From positions 10,919,001-10,983,000 of the forward strand of contig OU612066.1 in the NCBI GenBank assembly GCA_914767715.1: a DNA stretch of 64,000 nucleotides. The letters run 5' to 3'. The notes beneath the pieces were generated by a model, which was not told where the DNA came from, did not search any database, and saw nothing but the letters and a program-made list of their open reading frames with translations. Position numbers and translations under genes: made by a program. Positions 38,586-49,266 of this stretch are shown piece by piece. Within the stretch, counting starts at the first letter, position 1; each line of letters starts with the position of its first letter. This DNA comes from Membranipora membranacea. Lineage: Eukaryota; Bryozoa; Gymnolaemata; Cheilostomatida; Membraniporidae.

Positions 38586-39710
38586 GAAATAGTAGTAAAA
38601 AAATAAAATGTTTTACCTCCTGAACGCATGTCAATTCCCTATATGTTTGCACATGGTATGCATGATATATAATTTTATTACTTATGGTGAGTGGTGACTC
38701 AAAATGGATGAAGAGAACAAAAAATATAACATGAAAACTTTCTCTACAAATTTTCTTCATCCTTCATTGTCCATCGTGTATTTTACAATAGTATCTGATT
38801 GGCCAATTAGTAGTGTGGTTGATCAATGTGAGGCAACCTAATATCCTTTAAAATAAAAAAAATTTGACTCAGGAGGGTAGGAGGCGTGGCTTGTTACTCT
38901 TAGTCATTGGCTACTTATGTGTATACAAACATGTGAAGGCACATGGTTATTATCAAGAAGTCTCTAACTCCTTGGTTGTATCAATGTTCAGATGGCTTGC
39001 AATGTGAGTTAGTGGCATTACATTATGAAACACTCATGAGGTGGCAAGGTCATGTGAGTTGGAGAGAGATAGAAAAAATAGAATAGAATTTTCAGCCACT
39101 TGAGTTTAGGTCTTATAGCTGGAGTTAAAAGAAAAAAATAATTTAATTCCTAAAGCTAAACAGAGATTATATGTTGTGAGGCGTTTTCATGCTCTGGGTG
39201 CAGATACAAAACTAGTCACGCAGCTTTATAGAACTTTTATTGAGTCGAAATTGATGTTTGCTATTTTTCTATATTATCCCCACATGTAGAGTATTCAGCA
39301 AAATGCCATGAAGCCACAAAACACGGTGCTAATAGGCTCCTAAGATCAGGTCGTCAAAGGGAACAGACTCGTTTTATCGTGTTTAAGTCCGCATCATAAA
39401 TGCAAACCTGTTTTAACTCTCTGGCCGCTGTTTTATTTTTCCCTCCTCTGCTCTTCCACAATCTCACATATCTATACATAGATCTTATAGCTGAAGTTAA
39501 AAGAAAAAAAGAATTTAATTCCAGCTGTTTTATAGGGCTAAAATATACAATAAAAAAACACCTCCCTCCACCCACAAATCTTCACACTGTCATCTAGATC
39601 AAGGTATGAATTTGGAGTGGCCTAACATTTAGCTCAACATTTTATCGCTGATGATAGACACATTTTACGCAATTGTTATAAAAGTAATCATAAATATTAT
39701 ATCATGCCAA

Positions 39711-40494
39711 CAATGAACTAAACCTCCAGGAAGAACAACTCATAGTTAAGCTGGCTGCTGATTGGCTAATTCCGAAAAATTGAAAAATGATGTGCATGCA
39801 TAAATAATGGTCACTTGAAATTAGAGAGTGATCAGTAAAAAATGGAATTGCAATCATTAGGAGTAATTGTTTATGATGAAGCATGGTTATGAGGGATAAC
39901 AGGAGTCATACCTTCAACTGCCTGTCCAACATTCCATGATTTAGAGTCAGATGACACATTCCTCAGCATACCTTGCTTGTATATGCTGATTTTAATGGGT
40001 TTTTCATCATTTTACAATCAAAATGTGAGTGTTCAATGTATTTACCTGCAAGGTATATGTTCTTTGCAATATAGCCCATAGCTCCATGTTTTTAGATTGA
40101 TCAATTATGGGTTCTGCATAGAGATTCCAGGATTTATAGAGTGAAAAATTAACATTTTAATGACTTTTTCTCTGGATTATTTTTGAGGTTAAAGCATTGT
40201 ATATCTGAAAAAGATGGCACCTCAACTGTCAATGAGCATCTTCTCTATAGTCCCATGTCTCAGTTTAGTGAAATAAACCATCAGTTATGAGAACATTTGG
40301 TGTCAACACCATGGTCATCAAGCCTCATCACTAAGCATATTCACAGAATTGCGGTTATTTTCTAGTGAGTCAGTGTATTCAGTGTAACCCACCCCTAATT
40401 GCTACCAAATAACTTGGGACAACTCTGAACCAACTGCACACACCTCAATTGGTCATGTGACTGCAGTTGTTCTTCCTGGAGGTTTAGTTCATTG
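39711..40494. mobile_element. 784-bp inverted-repeat element, hAT-like ends, left arm only
   Basis: Ends CAATGAACTAAACCTCCAGG and its complement extend about 30 bp. ATGCCAA stands outside both ends (39704-39710 and 40495-40501). The right arm (about 60860-60890) has the same flanks joined without the element, ATACCAA in place of the duplication, so it is the empty site. CA-starting ends with a 7-8-bp duplication suit hAT-type elements. No transposase is encoded. Confidence 0.8.
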
Positions 40495-41628
40495 ATGCCA
40501 AAAACTAGAACATCAAGATTTTTGTGCAGCTTTGTGCCTTTTAGTATTCGTCTTTTAAATAACTGAGAGAGATATGGTTCACGCCTAAATTGTAATATGT
40601 TTCTAACACAATTACCAAAATAAATTCAATTCAATTCAATTTAAAGCAAATTTATCATGGAGTTTGTTACGTGGTAACCTATGCATAATGGTTGCTTCAG
40701 TTGACCTATTTGGTTTAAATTCTGTAACTCACTGCTTAGAGAATTTCGCAAACCTAGCATCAGCCCGTCAATTTGCTAAATACATACAATGTATTTTCCT
40801 TTTCTAGCTTGCCAGGAATTTAGCTTGTGCAATTTTGTATTGTTTTACCTCTATGACACCATTCTGTTTTGATGCAACATACTATATTTGACAGTCATTG
40901 TGAAATATGGCTTTGTTGAAAGTAGATATATTATTCTCTCAATTTCAATCTCATGGATGGATATTCACCTTTTTATATATCTATATAATTTCTAATCCCT
41001 ATTGCTTGCATTTTGTTGTCGAGCCTCCCTTCACCCAATCCTACTTTTAAAGCTCAATTCCGTCACTTGAGTAACTCAAAACTAAAAACTGTCACCACCG
41101 GGATTAACCATCCAGTGACCTGTCTATTAATATGCAGCTCACTAACCTATTGCACTAGGTGCCCCTATTACTCCAAGCATCTATCGAGTTGTGTAATGAA
41201 AAGCATAATATGAGTAGATAACATGTGAACTGCGATGTTAATTAGATTGATGAGGAGTGCTGATAGGCCAGAAGCAGCTATAGCATAAGTTGTTATGGCA
41301 CGGACAATATTTGATGGCAGGATATTGATCACGTTTTATACTTCATTGGTGTATGTTCTGTAAAATTCACTGGGTGTACCCAGTTGTAGTGGTCATATTT
41401 AGAAATTAAAAGGTGTTTTGTTTTGGCATTATATGTGTGGGGAGATAACTCCTATTCTGTGTAGTCTACCAAATCTAATCATCAGGGAATTCCAGGTTGA
41501 AATTGCATTGTGGGATTTGTTGACATGGCAATTAATTCACGAAGTAAACTTGTAGAGAAGTCTGCTCGTATCAGACCAGCACAAATTGAAAATTTTCAAT
41601 TGAATTATGTCAAACTTCTTATGGGACT

Positions 41629-42285
41629 TGAGCTGTACATGGATTGGACATCTATTTGGTTGTGCTAGCTTTAAAACCCTAAGCTAACAAGTTTATTTAT
41701 TATTAAAGGGCAACCAAGGTTTCGCAGCAATGCATTAATGGGTAGCAAATAATGTGCTGGGCAGCATCAGCTTTGTGCATTACGCGATGCAAAACTCAAA
41801 GTAGTTGCTGACTCTAAGCCGGGTAACACTTCAGTTTATGGGAGGTTCCAAGACTTTGCTGTAATAATTATATAGCACAGGCTAAATAATAACAGGAACA
41901 GGAAACTGCTATGTTGTATTCTCTTTTAGCTGAGTTTGAGTACCTGATTGAAGAAATGTTTCACAAGAATTCTGGCTGAATAATCATCCGAATTATATTT
42001 TGTCTTTTTCCCCATGCAGAAGGTGCTATCTGCTATTAATCAATGGCCATCAATGAGAAGTTGTTTGAAACCTTGGTTGCCCTTTAACTTATTAAACAAA
42101 ACATCTTCTTTGTTTAACATCTAATATACAACTAACAAAAAGGATGCAGACGAATGATTAAAATAGGCCAATAAAAAGAGCCTTTACAATAATGAAATAC
42201 CAATCAAGTAATAGATAACATAAAGGACTTTCACTTTACAAAGTGAAACAACTAAAGGATAATAACAAAACTGTAATACATAACA
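41629..42285 (-). mobile_element. 3' LTR of the Ty3-type retrotransposon, interrupted by a TTAA element
   Basis: It starts TGAGCTGTACATGG and ends CATAACA on the + strand, like the other LTR, and is flanked outside by GGACT (41624-41628), repeated at 47025-47029 as the 5-bp target duplication. It is 657 bp against 276 bp for the other LTR because of the insertion at 41707-42083. A purine-rich GCGTGGGAGAA on the - strand directly precedes the LTR and is the likely polypurine tract. Confidence 0.85.
41707..42083. mobile_element. 377-bp TTAA-flanked inverted-repeat element inside the LTR
   Basis: Ends AGGGCAACCAAGGTTTC and its complement; TTAA directly outside on both sides (41703-41706 and 42084-42087). 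The intact LTR at 46749-47024 has a single TTAA at the same place, which proves the insertion and its duplication. The TTAA target suits piggyBac or Kolobok machinery. No coding capacity. Confidence 0.85.
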
Positions 42286-42322
42286 TTCTCCCACGCTATA
42301 TAAAATTACATCAACAATGATT

Positions 42323-43282
42323 CTAAACAGTCATATCGTAGTCTTTAAGGAAAGTCGGGAGGCGGCGTTGTCTGCATGGTCTTAGCTGTTGAGCTGGTGT
42401 GGCCGCTGGCACCTCAGTAGATTCCTGACCCTCCACCGCAGTACTGGCAGCGGCACCGGTGACTGCCGAATCTAGTGGGGGAGTTTCTTCTGATTCAGGT
42501 CTCTCGTTAAATGTAGTCTCTGCTGGAATTTGGCCAACCTCCCTATCTACAACAGAAGAAGATGACATGTTATTTCTAAACAGAGATTTGCTTCTATCAT
42601 TGATTTCAAACTCCTTTCCCTCCTCAAAATTATCTAATTCACAGGCCTTAAGCTGGTCTACATGCCTTTTCCAAATTACCAACTCGCCCCTCAGTTCGAC
42701 CTGTATGCTGTAAGTGACAGGTGACATTTTGGCAACTACTACGCCTGATAACCACCCAGGTTTCCTAATGTTTCGATAGTCTCGAGCTATTACTGGATCT
42801 CCAATAACAAACGCACGGGGATGCTGCACCCCTCCTGATTCTTGAGTGATACGAGCCCTCATATCCGGTCTCACCAAATCAAGCCTAGTGCGAATTCTAC
42901 GGCCCATGAGCATTTCTGAGGGTGTTTGACCAGTCAAAGAATGAGGTGTTGAGCGGTACACTAATAAAAACTCATGCAATCGATGTAGTTTAGAGAACTT
43001 ACCGTTGCTCTTCTTTAACCCTCGTTTCAATGTTTTTACAAACCTTTCTGCGGCTCCGTTTGATGATGGATGAAATGGTGCTGAGAATATGCTCTTAACT
43101 CCATTTTTCTGGAGAAACTTCTGTAATTCCAGGCTAGGAAAAGGTGGTCCGTTGTCTGCAACGATCTCCTCACATAGCCCTTGTCTTGAGAAGACACTTC
43201 TCAGAGCTTCGATGGTGCGCTCCGCATTGGTACCTCTTGACATCAGGATAACCTCTGTCCACTTTGAGAATGTGTCTACCAT
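42323..43282 (-). pseudogene. Ty3-type integrase core and tail
   Basis: An open frame of about 319 residues starting at an internal Met. The DDE core shows the first Asp in VDTFSKWTEV, the second in VADNGPPF and the Glu in NGAAERFVKT. A C-terminal chromatin- or DNA-binding region follows (RPGWLSGVV-type segment, here IRKPGWLSGVVVAK, then RHVDQLK), and a Ser/Thr/Glu-rich tail ends LKDYDMTV. It is out of frame with the upstream pol block, so the element cannot make a complete Pol. Confidence 0.85.
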
Positions 43283-43317
43283 GACAAAATAGTAATCTCC
43301 TTCAAACTGTGCGAAGT

Positions 43318-43952
43318 CTATATGTACCCTTCTCCATGGTCGATCCGGCCAAGCCCATGAGTTGTGGGACAGTTGAGGTGGGCTTTCAGCATTCTGCTGA
43401 CATGGTGAGCATTTCCTTGTGCTTCTGCCTCAATCTCTTTATCAATTTTAGGCCACCAGAAATGAATTCTTGCCAGTGCCTTCATCTTCACAATGCCTTG
43501 GTGACCCTGGTGAAGCTCCTCCAGAAGTTTAAATCTCAGTTTGTTGGGTATAATAACGCGATTTCCCCACAGAAGGCAGCCATCTTCTATCGTTATTTCA
43601 TTCCTTTTATGATGATAAACTTCCAGTGTTGCTTCAGACACTGCTGGCCAGCCAGTCTTCACACAGTGCATTACTTTGGAAAGTATGGGATCTGTACGAG
43701 TTTGACGTGCAATCTGTCTAGCTGTTACTGGGAGTGAAGCGAGAACTTCAGTATTACACTCTCTAGCTTCCTGTGTCCATTTGATGATCTCGGGATTCGT
43801 CTCCGTTTTCTTTAGTGGCAAACGTGACAGTGCATCAGCACAACCATTCTTGCTACCTGGTCTGTGTTGCACCTGGAATGTATATCCCGCTATTCCAATA
43901 GCCCATCTGAGAATCCTTGCAGCTGCAAGGCTGGGGAGCCCCTTTCGAGATC
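43318..43952 (-). pseudogene. Ty3-type RNase H end, linker and integrase zinc finger
   Basis: Reading resumes after a frame break near 44000: the RNase H C-terminal half with a conserved Asp, then HRPGSKNGCADALSRLPL, the usual end of RNase H. The linker leads to the integrase HHCC region (ELHQGHQGIVKMK, IHFWWPKIDKEIE). A second frame break near 43420 destroys the two cysteines and separates this block from the integrase core. Confidence 0.8.
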
Positions 43953-46382
43953 CTAATATATGACATAGTGGTTGATTGTCCGAGTATAATACAAATTTTC
44001 TACCATAAATAGATAGTAATGAAACTTCTTGATACCATATATTATGGCTAGAGCTTCTCTGTCAATCTGAGAATAGTTCTTTTCAGCATCAGTCAGAGTA
44101 CGTGAGGCAAATGCTATTGGCCTCTCATGTTTGCCCCGTCCATGACTTATTACTGCTCCTAATCCTACTGGAGAAGCATCCACAGCTAGATAAATCTCCT
44201 CCTTAGGGTCATAGTGAGCCAGTACTGTGTCCTCTGCAATTTTTCTCTTGATCCTGTCAAATGAGTGTTGTCTCTCAGCTGTCCACTTCCATCTCTGCTT
44301 GTGCTGAAGTAACTCATTTAGTGGTGCTGCTAAGGTAGACATGTTATCCACAAACTTTCTATACTGGTTTGCCAGGCCTAAAAATGACCTCATTTCTCCC
44401 GAGTTCTTTGGTGCTGGCGCATCTCTTATTGCCTCTGTTGCGCAAGGATCTTTCCTGATGCCATTCTTATCTACCACATTTCCTAGGTACTGTATTGAAG
44501 GCATCATGTATTCACATTTGGAGCGTTGCAGCTTGAAACCATACTTGCTAAGACGGCTCAGAACTTCCTCCAGATTGTGTAAATGTTCCTGATCATTCTT
44601 TCCAGTGACAATGATGTCATCAAGATAGCATCCACAATCCAAACCCTGGAGCACTCTGACAATCACACTTTGAAACAATGATGGTGCTGCTGATATGCCG
44701 TAACGGACTCTGGTTGGTGCAACCAACCCACAGTGAGTGTTGATAGCCACATAAGCCTGAGAGTCCTCGTCAAGCTCAATCTGCTGGTATGCTTGAGAGA
44801 GATCTAGCTTAGTAAACTTTTCCCCTCCGTTTAGCTTTGTCAGTAATTCTTCAATGTTTGGCATCGGGTGTTCTGGCACCTTCAGATGCGGATTGATGGT
44901 CCCAGAGTAGTCTCCACATATTCTGTACTTTCCTGATGGCTTCTTCACCGGTACTATTGGAGCTCCCCACTCACTGTAATCAATCCTTGAAAGAATACCT
45001 TCTGACACAAGTCTGTCCAGCTCCTCTTTGATGGGTTCTCTCACTGCATACGGTACTGATCTTGGTTTGAAAAATCGAGGTGTAGCCCCTCCTTTCAGCT
45101 CTAGCTTGACCTTAATATCTTTCACCTTGCCAAGTTGACCATCAAACAAAGTGCTGTACTTGTGTACCAAACGACTAGTTGGGTTATTTTCCTTCAGTGA
45201 CTTGATGAACTTCCAGTCTACCTGTATCTTTGCAAGCCAATCACGTCCAAGTAGAGCAGGACCCTTTGACTCTGCAACAATCAAAGGCATATCAGTATAA
45301 ACAGCGTCATGATACTTAACATTTACTTTACACTCCCCAAGAACTTTGATTGGTTGCCCTGTTATCGTTGTAAGGCCTACATCACTTGGTTCCAACTTTT
45401 CAACACCAAGGGTTTTGAACTGCTTTAGTGATATAACTGACACTGCAGCACCTGTGTCTAGTTCCAAATCTAAAGGTACATCATTTACCCTCATCTGTAT
45501 CATAAATGGGGGTAGGCCTACCCTTTTAGATTCACCAACTTTGCTCACCCTAACTGCATGTAAATGATCATCGTATTCAGATTCTGAGTCTGAACTAGCA
45601 ACTGATTGCGTTTGATCCACTTTGTAAACCTTTTGTTTCCTATATTTGTGTTTACTAGTCTTAGGTGTGCCTGTGAAACTTTTCCTATCTGGACAGTCAG
45701 CTTTGAAATGCCCTTCTTTACCGCAATGGAAACAAGCACGAGAGCTTTTAGTACTCTCTTTATTTCTAAAATCTTTAGATTTCTTACCTGAGAATTGCAG
45801 TTTGTGAATTTCTCCTGTCATGCTGTCCACATGCTTTCTAGCACGCTCGTGTCCTTGAGCTGTATTGAAAGCACCCACTAAGGTGAGGTTTTGCTCACCT
45901 AAAAGTTTTTTCTGGGTATCCCGGTCACGTAGACCAATCACAAACATATCTCTCAGTGCTTCCTCCCTAAATGCTTCAAAACTACATGTCTCTGTTAGTT
46001 TTCTCAAGGCATTTAAAAACTCTGACACGGACTCATCCGCTGTTTGTCTTCTATTATAAAAAACATATCTCTCTGCTATGACTACAGGAGCTGGAGACAG
46101 GTGGCCTTTGACTAACTTTTGTAAATCATCTAATGATTTGGTGTCTGGTTTGTCTGGGTGACACAGTGTTCTTATCAACGAATAGCACTTTCTGCCTACT
46201 CTTGACAGAAATATAGCCTTACACTTTGGAACATCAGTTTCTTTGGTTTTGTCAACACCATTTGCAATAAAATATTGATCTAGTCTTTCACACCACTCTT
46301 CCCACAATGTTTTAGCCTGCTCATCATCAAGATCAAACTGATCTATATCACAATACACAGCAGTAGCCATTTTGATTGACAC
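43953..46382 (-). CDS. Ty3/gypsy-type Gag-Pol polyprotein (Gag, protease, RT, partial RNase H)
   Basis: A single frame of 809 residues. Gag capsid-like region about 1-210, with one zinc knuckle, CFHCGKEGHFKADC, at about 215. Aspartic protease active site DTGAAVSVIS at about 315. Reverse transcriptase about 430-640 with ICGDYSGTIN and the catalytic CYLDDIIVTG. RNase H begins with LAVDASPVGLGAVISH at about 735 and is cut by a frame break near 44000, leaving an unrelated end. Gag and Pol share one frame, as in many invertebrate Ty3 elements. The start near 46382 lies about 350 bp inside the 5' LTR. The element copies itself through RNA in the cytoplasm, but this copy is defective in RNase H and integrase. 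Confidence 0.85.
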   Translation of the reverse strand: MSIKMATAVYCDIDQFDLDDEQAKTLWEEWCERLDQYFIANGVDKTKETDVPKCKAIFLSRVGRKCYSLIRTLCHPDKPDTKSLDDLQKLVKGHLSPAPVVIAERYVFYNRRQTADESVSEFLNALRKLTETCSFEAFREEALRDMFVIGLRDRDTQKKLLGEQNLTLVGAFNTAQGHERARKHVDSMTGEIHKLQFSGKKSKDFRNKESTKSSRACFHCGKEGHFKADCPDRKSFTGTPKTSKHKYRKQKVYKVDQTQSVASSDSESEYDDHLHAVRVSKVGESKRVGLPPFMIQMRVNDVPLDLELDTGAAVSVISLKQFKTLGVEKLEPSDVGLTTITGQPIKVLGECKVNVKYHDAVYTDMPLIVAESKGPALLGRDWLAKIQVDWKFIKSLKENNPTSRLVHKYSTLFDGQLGKVKDIKVKLELKGGATPRFFKPRSVPYAVREPIKEELDRLVSEGILSRIDYSEWGAPIVPVKKPSGKYRICGDYSGTINPHLKVPEHPMPNIEELLTKLNGGEKFTKLDLSQAYQQIELDEDSQAYVAINTHCGLVAPTRVRYGISAAPSLFQSVIVRVLQGLDCGCYLDDIIVTGKNDQEHLHNLEEVLSRLSKYGFKLQRSKCEYMMPSIQYLGNVVDKNGIRKDPCATEAIRDAPAPKNSGEMRSFLGLANQYRKFVDNMSTLAAPLNELLQHKQRWKWTAERQHSFDRIKRKIAEDTVLAHYDPKEEIYLAVDASPVGLGAVISHGRGKHERPIAFASRTLTDAEKNYSQIDREALAIIYGIKKFHYYLFMVENLYYTRTINHYVIY

Positions 46383-46733
46383 TCACTATCTTACACTAAA
46401 GATAAGCCTACACAGACTGTATTTTGACTCTAACTAATAGCACTCACTAACAAGTTCCTAGCTCCAAGGAAATGTTGCACCCTGAGTATGCCTGCTAAAA
46501 GCTCTGAGTACACCTTAGTCTATGTTCAAACTGCCCTAGTTGTGCCTAGTGTTTGAATCCTTGACCTACTGAGCTTACTTCAACCAAGTAAGCACCTGTG
46601 CTGTTGCTACAAAAGCACAAAACATACAATTTAATCTAAAGAATGAAAAAGAATATCCTAGAACAATACTTCCTTCTGGTCTGCAGTTGAAGTCTGAGTC
46701 TGTTTCTTCTTGAGCAGTGGGCTTCAAATCACT

Positions 46734-46747
46734 ATATCTCGTCGCCA
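46734..46747 (-). other. Primer-binding site of the retrotransposon
   Basis: On the - strand, TGGCGACGAGATAT begins one base inside the 5' LTR. TGG at this place pairs with a tRNA 3' CCA end. I cannot say which tRNA. Confidence 0.6.
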
Positions 46748-46748
46748 T

Positions 46749-47024
46749 TGAGCTGTACATGGATTGGACATCTATTTGGTTGTGCTAGCTTTAAAACCCT
46801 AAGCTAACAAGTTTATTTATTATTAACTTATTAAACAAAACATCTTCTTTGTTTAACATCTAATATACAACTAACAAAAAGGATGCAGACGAATGATTAA
46901 AATAGGCCAATAAAAAGAGCCTTTACAATAATGAAATACCAATCAAGTAATAGATAACATAAAGGACTTTCACTTTACAAAGTGAAACTACTAAAGGATA
47001 ATAACAAAACTACAATACATAACA
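46749..47024 (-). mobile_element. 5' LTR of the Ty3-type retrotransposon
   Basis: 276 bp, TG...CA ends, nearly identical to the 3' LTR apart from the element inserted there (a few substitutions, e.g. near 46988-47012). High LTR identity suggests fairly recent insertion. GGACT follows at 47025-47029. Confidence 0.9.
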
Positions 47025-47154
47025 GGACTAGTACGATATTGTATGGTCTTAAGACCACTGTCTTGGGGCAATTACCAACAACATTTTTGATGTTTCAATT
47101 GCCTCTTATGTCATTTTTCGGCTGGATATCTTTTGCATAACACATGAACAAAGA

Positions 47155-47280
47155 TAGTTTAAGTGCTCAAACGGTGCAAGATGCTGGTAGAGGCATTTCA
47201 TTATCAACCACTTTCGGGAGAAAGTGGTTGATAATGAAATGCCTCTACCAGCATCTTGCACCGTTTGAGCACTTAAACTA
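47155..47280. repeat. Perfect 60-bp hairpin with a 6-base loop
   Basis: The arms 47155-47214 and 47221-47280 are perfectly complementary around CGGGAG. It lies inside the 7.8-kb element, between the retrotransposon and the subterminal array. Confidence 0.95.
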
Positions 47281-47394
47281 GAGCAAAGAGTACAATGAGT
47301 GCCTCACTTTACAGCAAAGAAACCCAACTGTCAGAAACTGAAAAACTTAGATATGCCAGCAGATAATTTCCTAACATGCTAATGACATGATATG

Positions 47395-48640
47395 GGGATA
47401 TGCGGTAGCGCAGTCTCTCACCAACCACCTCATACAATGATAAAACATACACAATGTAGAACCGAGGACTATAGTCTTGACTTGTGTCAACTGCATCAAA
47501 CTCTTGACTTCCCACTAATCACATATCTATAGTGTAAATATTTGGGATATGCAGTAGTGCTGCGGCTGACCTCTTCAACTGGGTACACACTTTTTCCCTA
47601 AATCAAATTTGTCTCACGTCTAGGCTGCTTTTTGTCTTGTTCTCATTGAGATGTAGTGCTGTCGCTGACCACCTTTTAAAATGATGTGATAGAATATCTT
47701 GTTAAAATCATACATATAGTCGTGTTTCCTGCTGACCATATTAATCACTTAACATTTCACTTACCTAACCGATTGTGAAGAAAATTGCAGGTATGCTGCC
47801 GCTGACATAATTGCTACAACCGGGTACACTCTCAGTTTTAGATTCAGCACGTTGTTCTACCCTAGATATACCCTGTTTAAAACTCGTAACATTTCACTTA
47901 TTATAAGTGATTTTAAGAAAAATTGCGATATGCTGCCGCGCTGCCGAACTTCCACTGACATGATTGCTACGACTGGGTACACTAGACCAAGTTTGGTCCA
48001 TTTGCCTGCATTCCGAGTGGCTTTCAATCCACTGGTCACGCCGCGGCATGACCAGTGGATCGGGAGCAAAAGGCATGCAGGCAATTGGATCAAACTTGTT
48101 CTAGGTTACACCCTTATTTCTTTATATTCAGCACGTTATAATACCCTTGAAACACCTTTTATTTAATATGAGGAAATTTAAAAGCAATTTTTAGATTTCG
48201 GGTACACTCTCAGTTTAAGATTCAGCACGTTGTTCTACCCTAGATATACCCTTGTTTAAAACTCGTAACATTTCACTTATTATAAGCGATTTTAAGAAAA
48301 TTGCGATATGCTGCCGCGCTGCCGATCTTCCGCTGACATGATTGCTACGCTGCGCTGCCGATCTTGGTCTACTGTACCCAGTCGTAGCAATCATGTCAGC
48401 GGAAGATCGGCAGCGTGCAACTCAGCAGCTTTCATTTCCTCTTAAAGCAATTTTTAGAGGAAATGAGGATATGCTGCCGCACTGCCGCGCTGCCGCGCTG
48501 CCGCTGACATGATCGCTTCAACTGGGTACACCCTTAATATTGGATTCAGCATGTTGTTCCACCCTAGAAACACCTTTTATTGAATTCTTAAGATTATTAT
48601 TATCTGCAATTTTGAGAAATATTGCGGATATGCTGCCGCA
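47395..48640. repeat. GC-rich subterminal repeat array of the 7.8-kb element
   Basis: About eight units roughly 100-170 bp apart, each with ATATGCTGCCGC or a variant, CGCTGACATGATTGCTAC and often AACTGGGTACAC followed by a TTCAGCACGTTGTTCTACC block. Extra CTGCCG hexamers are stacked in some units (about 48475-48505). Local inversions form stems at 48030-48065 and 48320-48410. GGGTGTACCCAGTT also occurs in the terminal repeats, so the units may be transposase-binding sites. Confidence 0.8.
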
Positions 48641-49266
48641 AGACAGTATCATACTAACCTCATAAAGATCTGACATTATACTTATTGAAAATTTTAAATT
48701 TGTCCTGATCTAACACGAGCAGACTTCTGCAAGTTTACTTGGTAAATAAATTGGCAAGTCAACAAAATCCCCACAATGCAGTTTCAGCCTGGAATTCCCT
48801 GAAGATTAGATTAGTAATATTACACAGAATAGGAGTTATGTCCCCACACATAAAATGCAAAAACAAAATACCTTTTAATTTCTAAATATGACCACTACAA
48901 CTGGGTACACCCGGTGAATTTTACAGAAGAAACATCAATGAAGTATAGTATGCGATCAGTTTCCTGCCATCAAAAATTGTCCGTGCCATTTTTTTTATAG
49001 AGCAGTTACAGCTAGGCTGCTTCTGGCCTATGATACAACTGCATGATATAAAACATTGCTTATCATCTAGTCAGACTTGTTTCCTGGAGATTATGATGTC
49101 AAAATCATCATTGAGTGCACAAATTCTAAATTAATGATTGGCAACTCAGAAATCAGATTGCGGTATGGCTGAATATGCATAATTTGTCAGCTTATTTTCA
49201 AATATATTTTGTGAAAATAAACAGTTTACATTTCATAACACTTTTATTTCATTCAAGGTGTCAGGT

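Larger units (their letters stand above)
41264..49030. mobile_element. 7.8-kb terminal-inverted-repeat element with TGA target duplication
   Basis: TAGGCCAGAAGCAGC at 41264 and its complement ending at 49030 begin inverted repeats of about 370 bp (41264-41628 and about 48650-49030). TGA is duplicated outside both ends (41261-41263 and 49031-49033). The right arm of the palindrome has the exact empty site, AGTGCTGATACC read on its - strand near 59775. Without the nested retrotransposon the element is about 2.4 kb and holds a subterminal repeat array and a long hairpin but no transposase. A 3-bp duplication is shared by several superfamilies, so I leave the class open. Confidence 0.8.

Noticed and set aside
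42459-46059. Many + strand open frames over 42.4-46.1 kb
   Set aside because: They are antisense shadows of the retrotransposon gag-pol and integrase frames.
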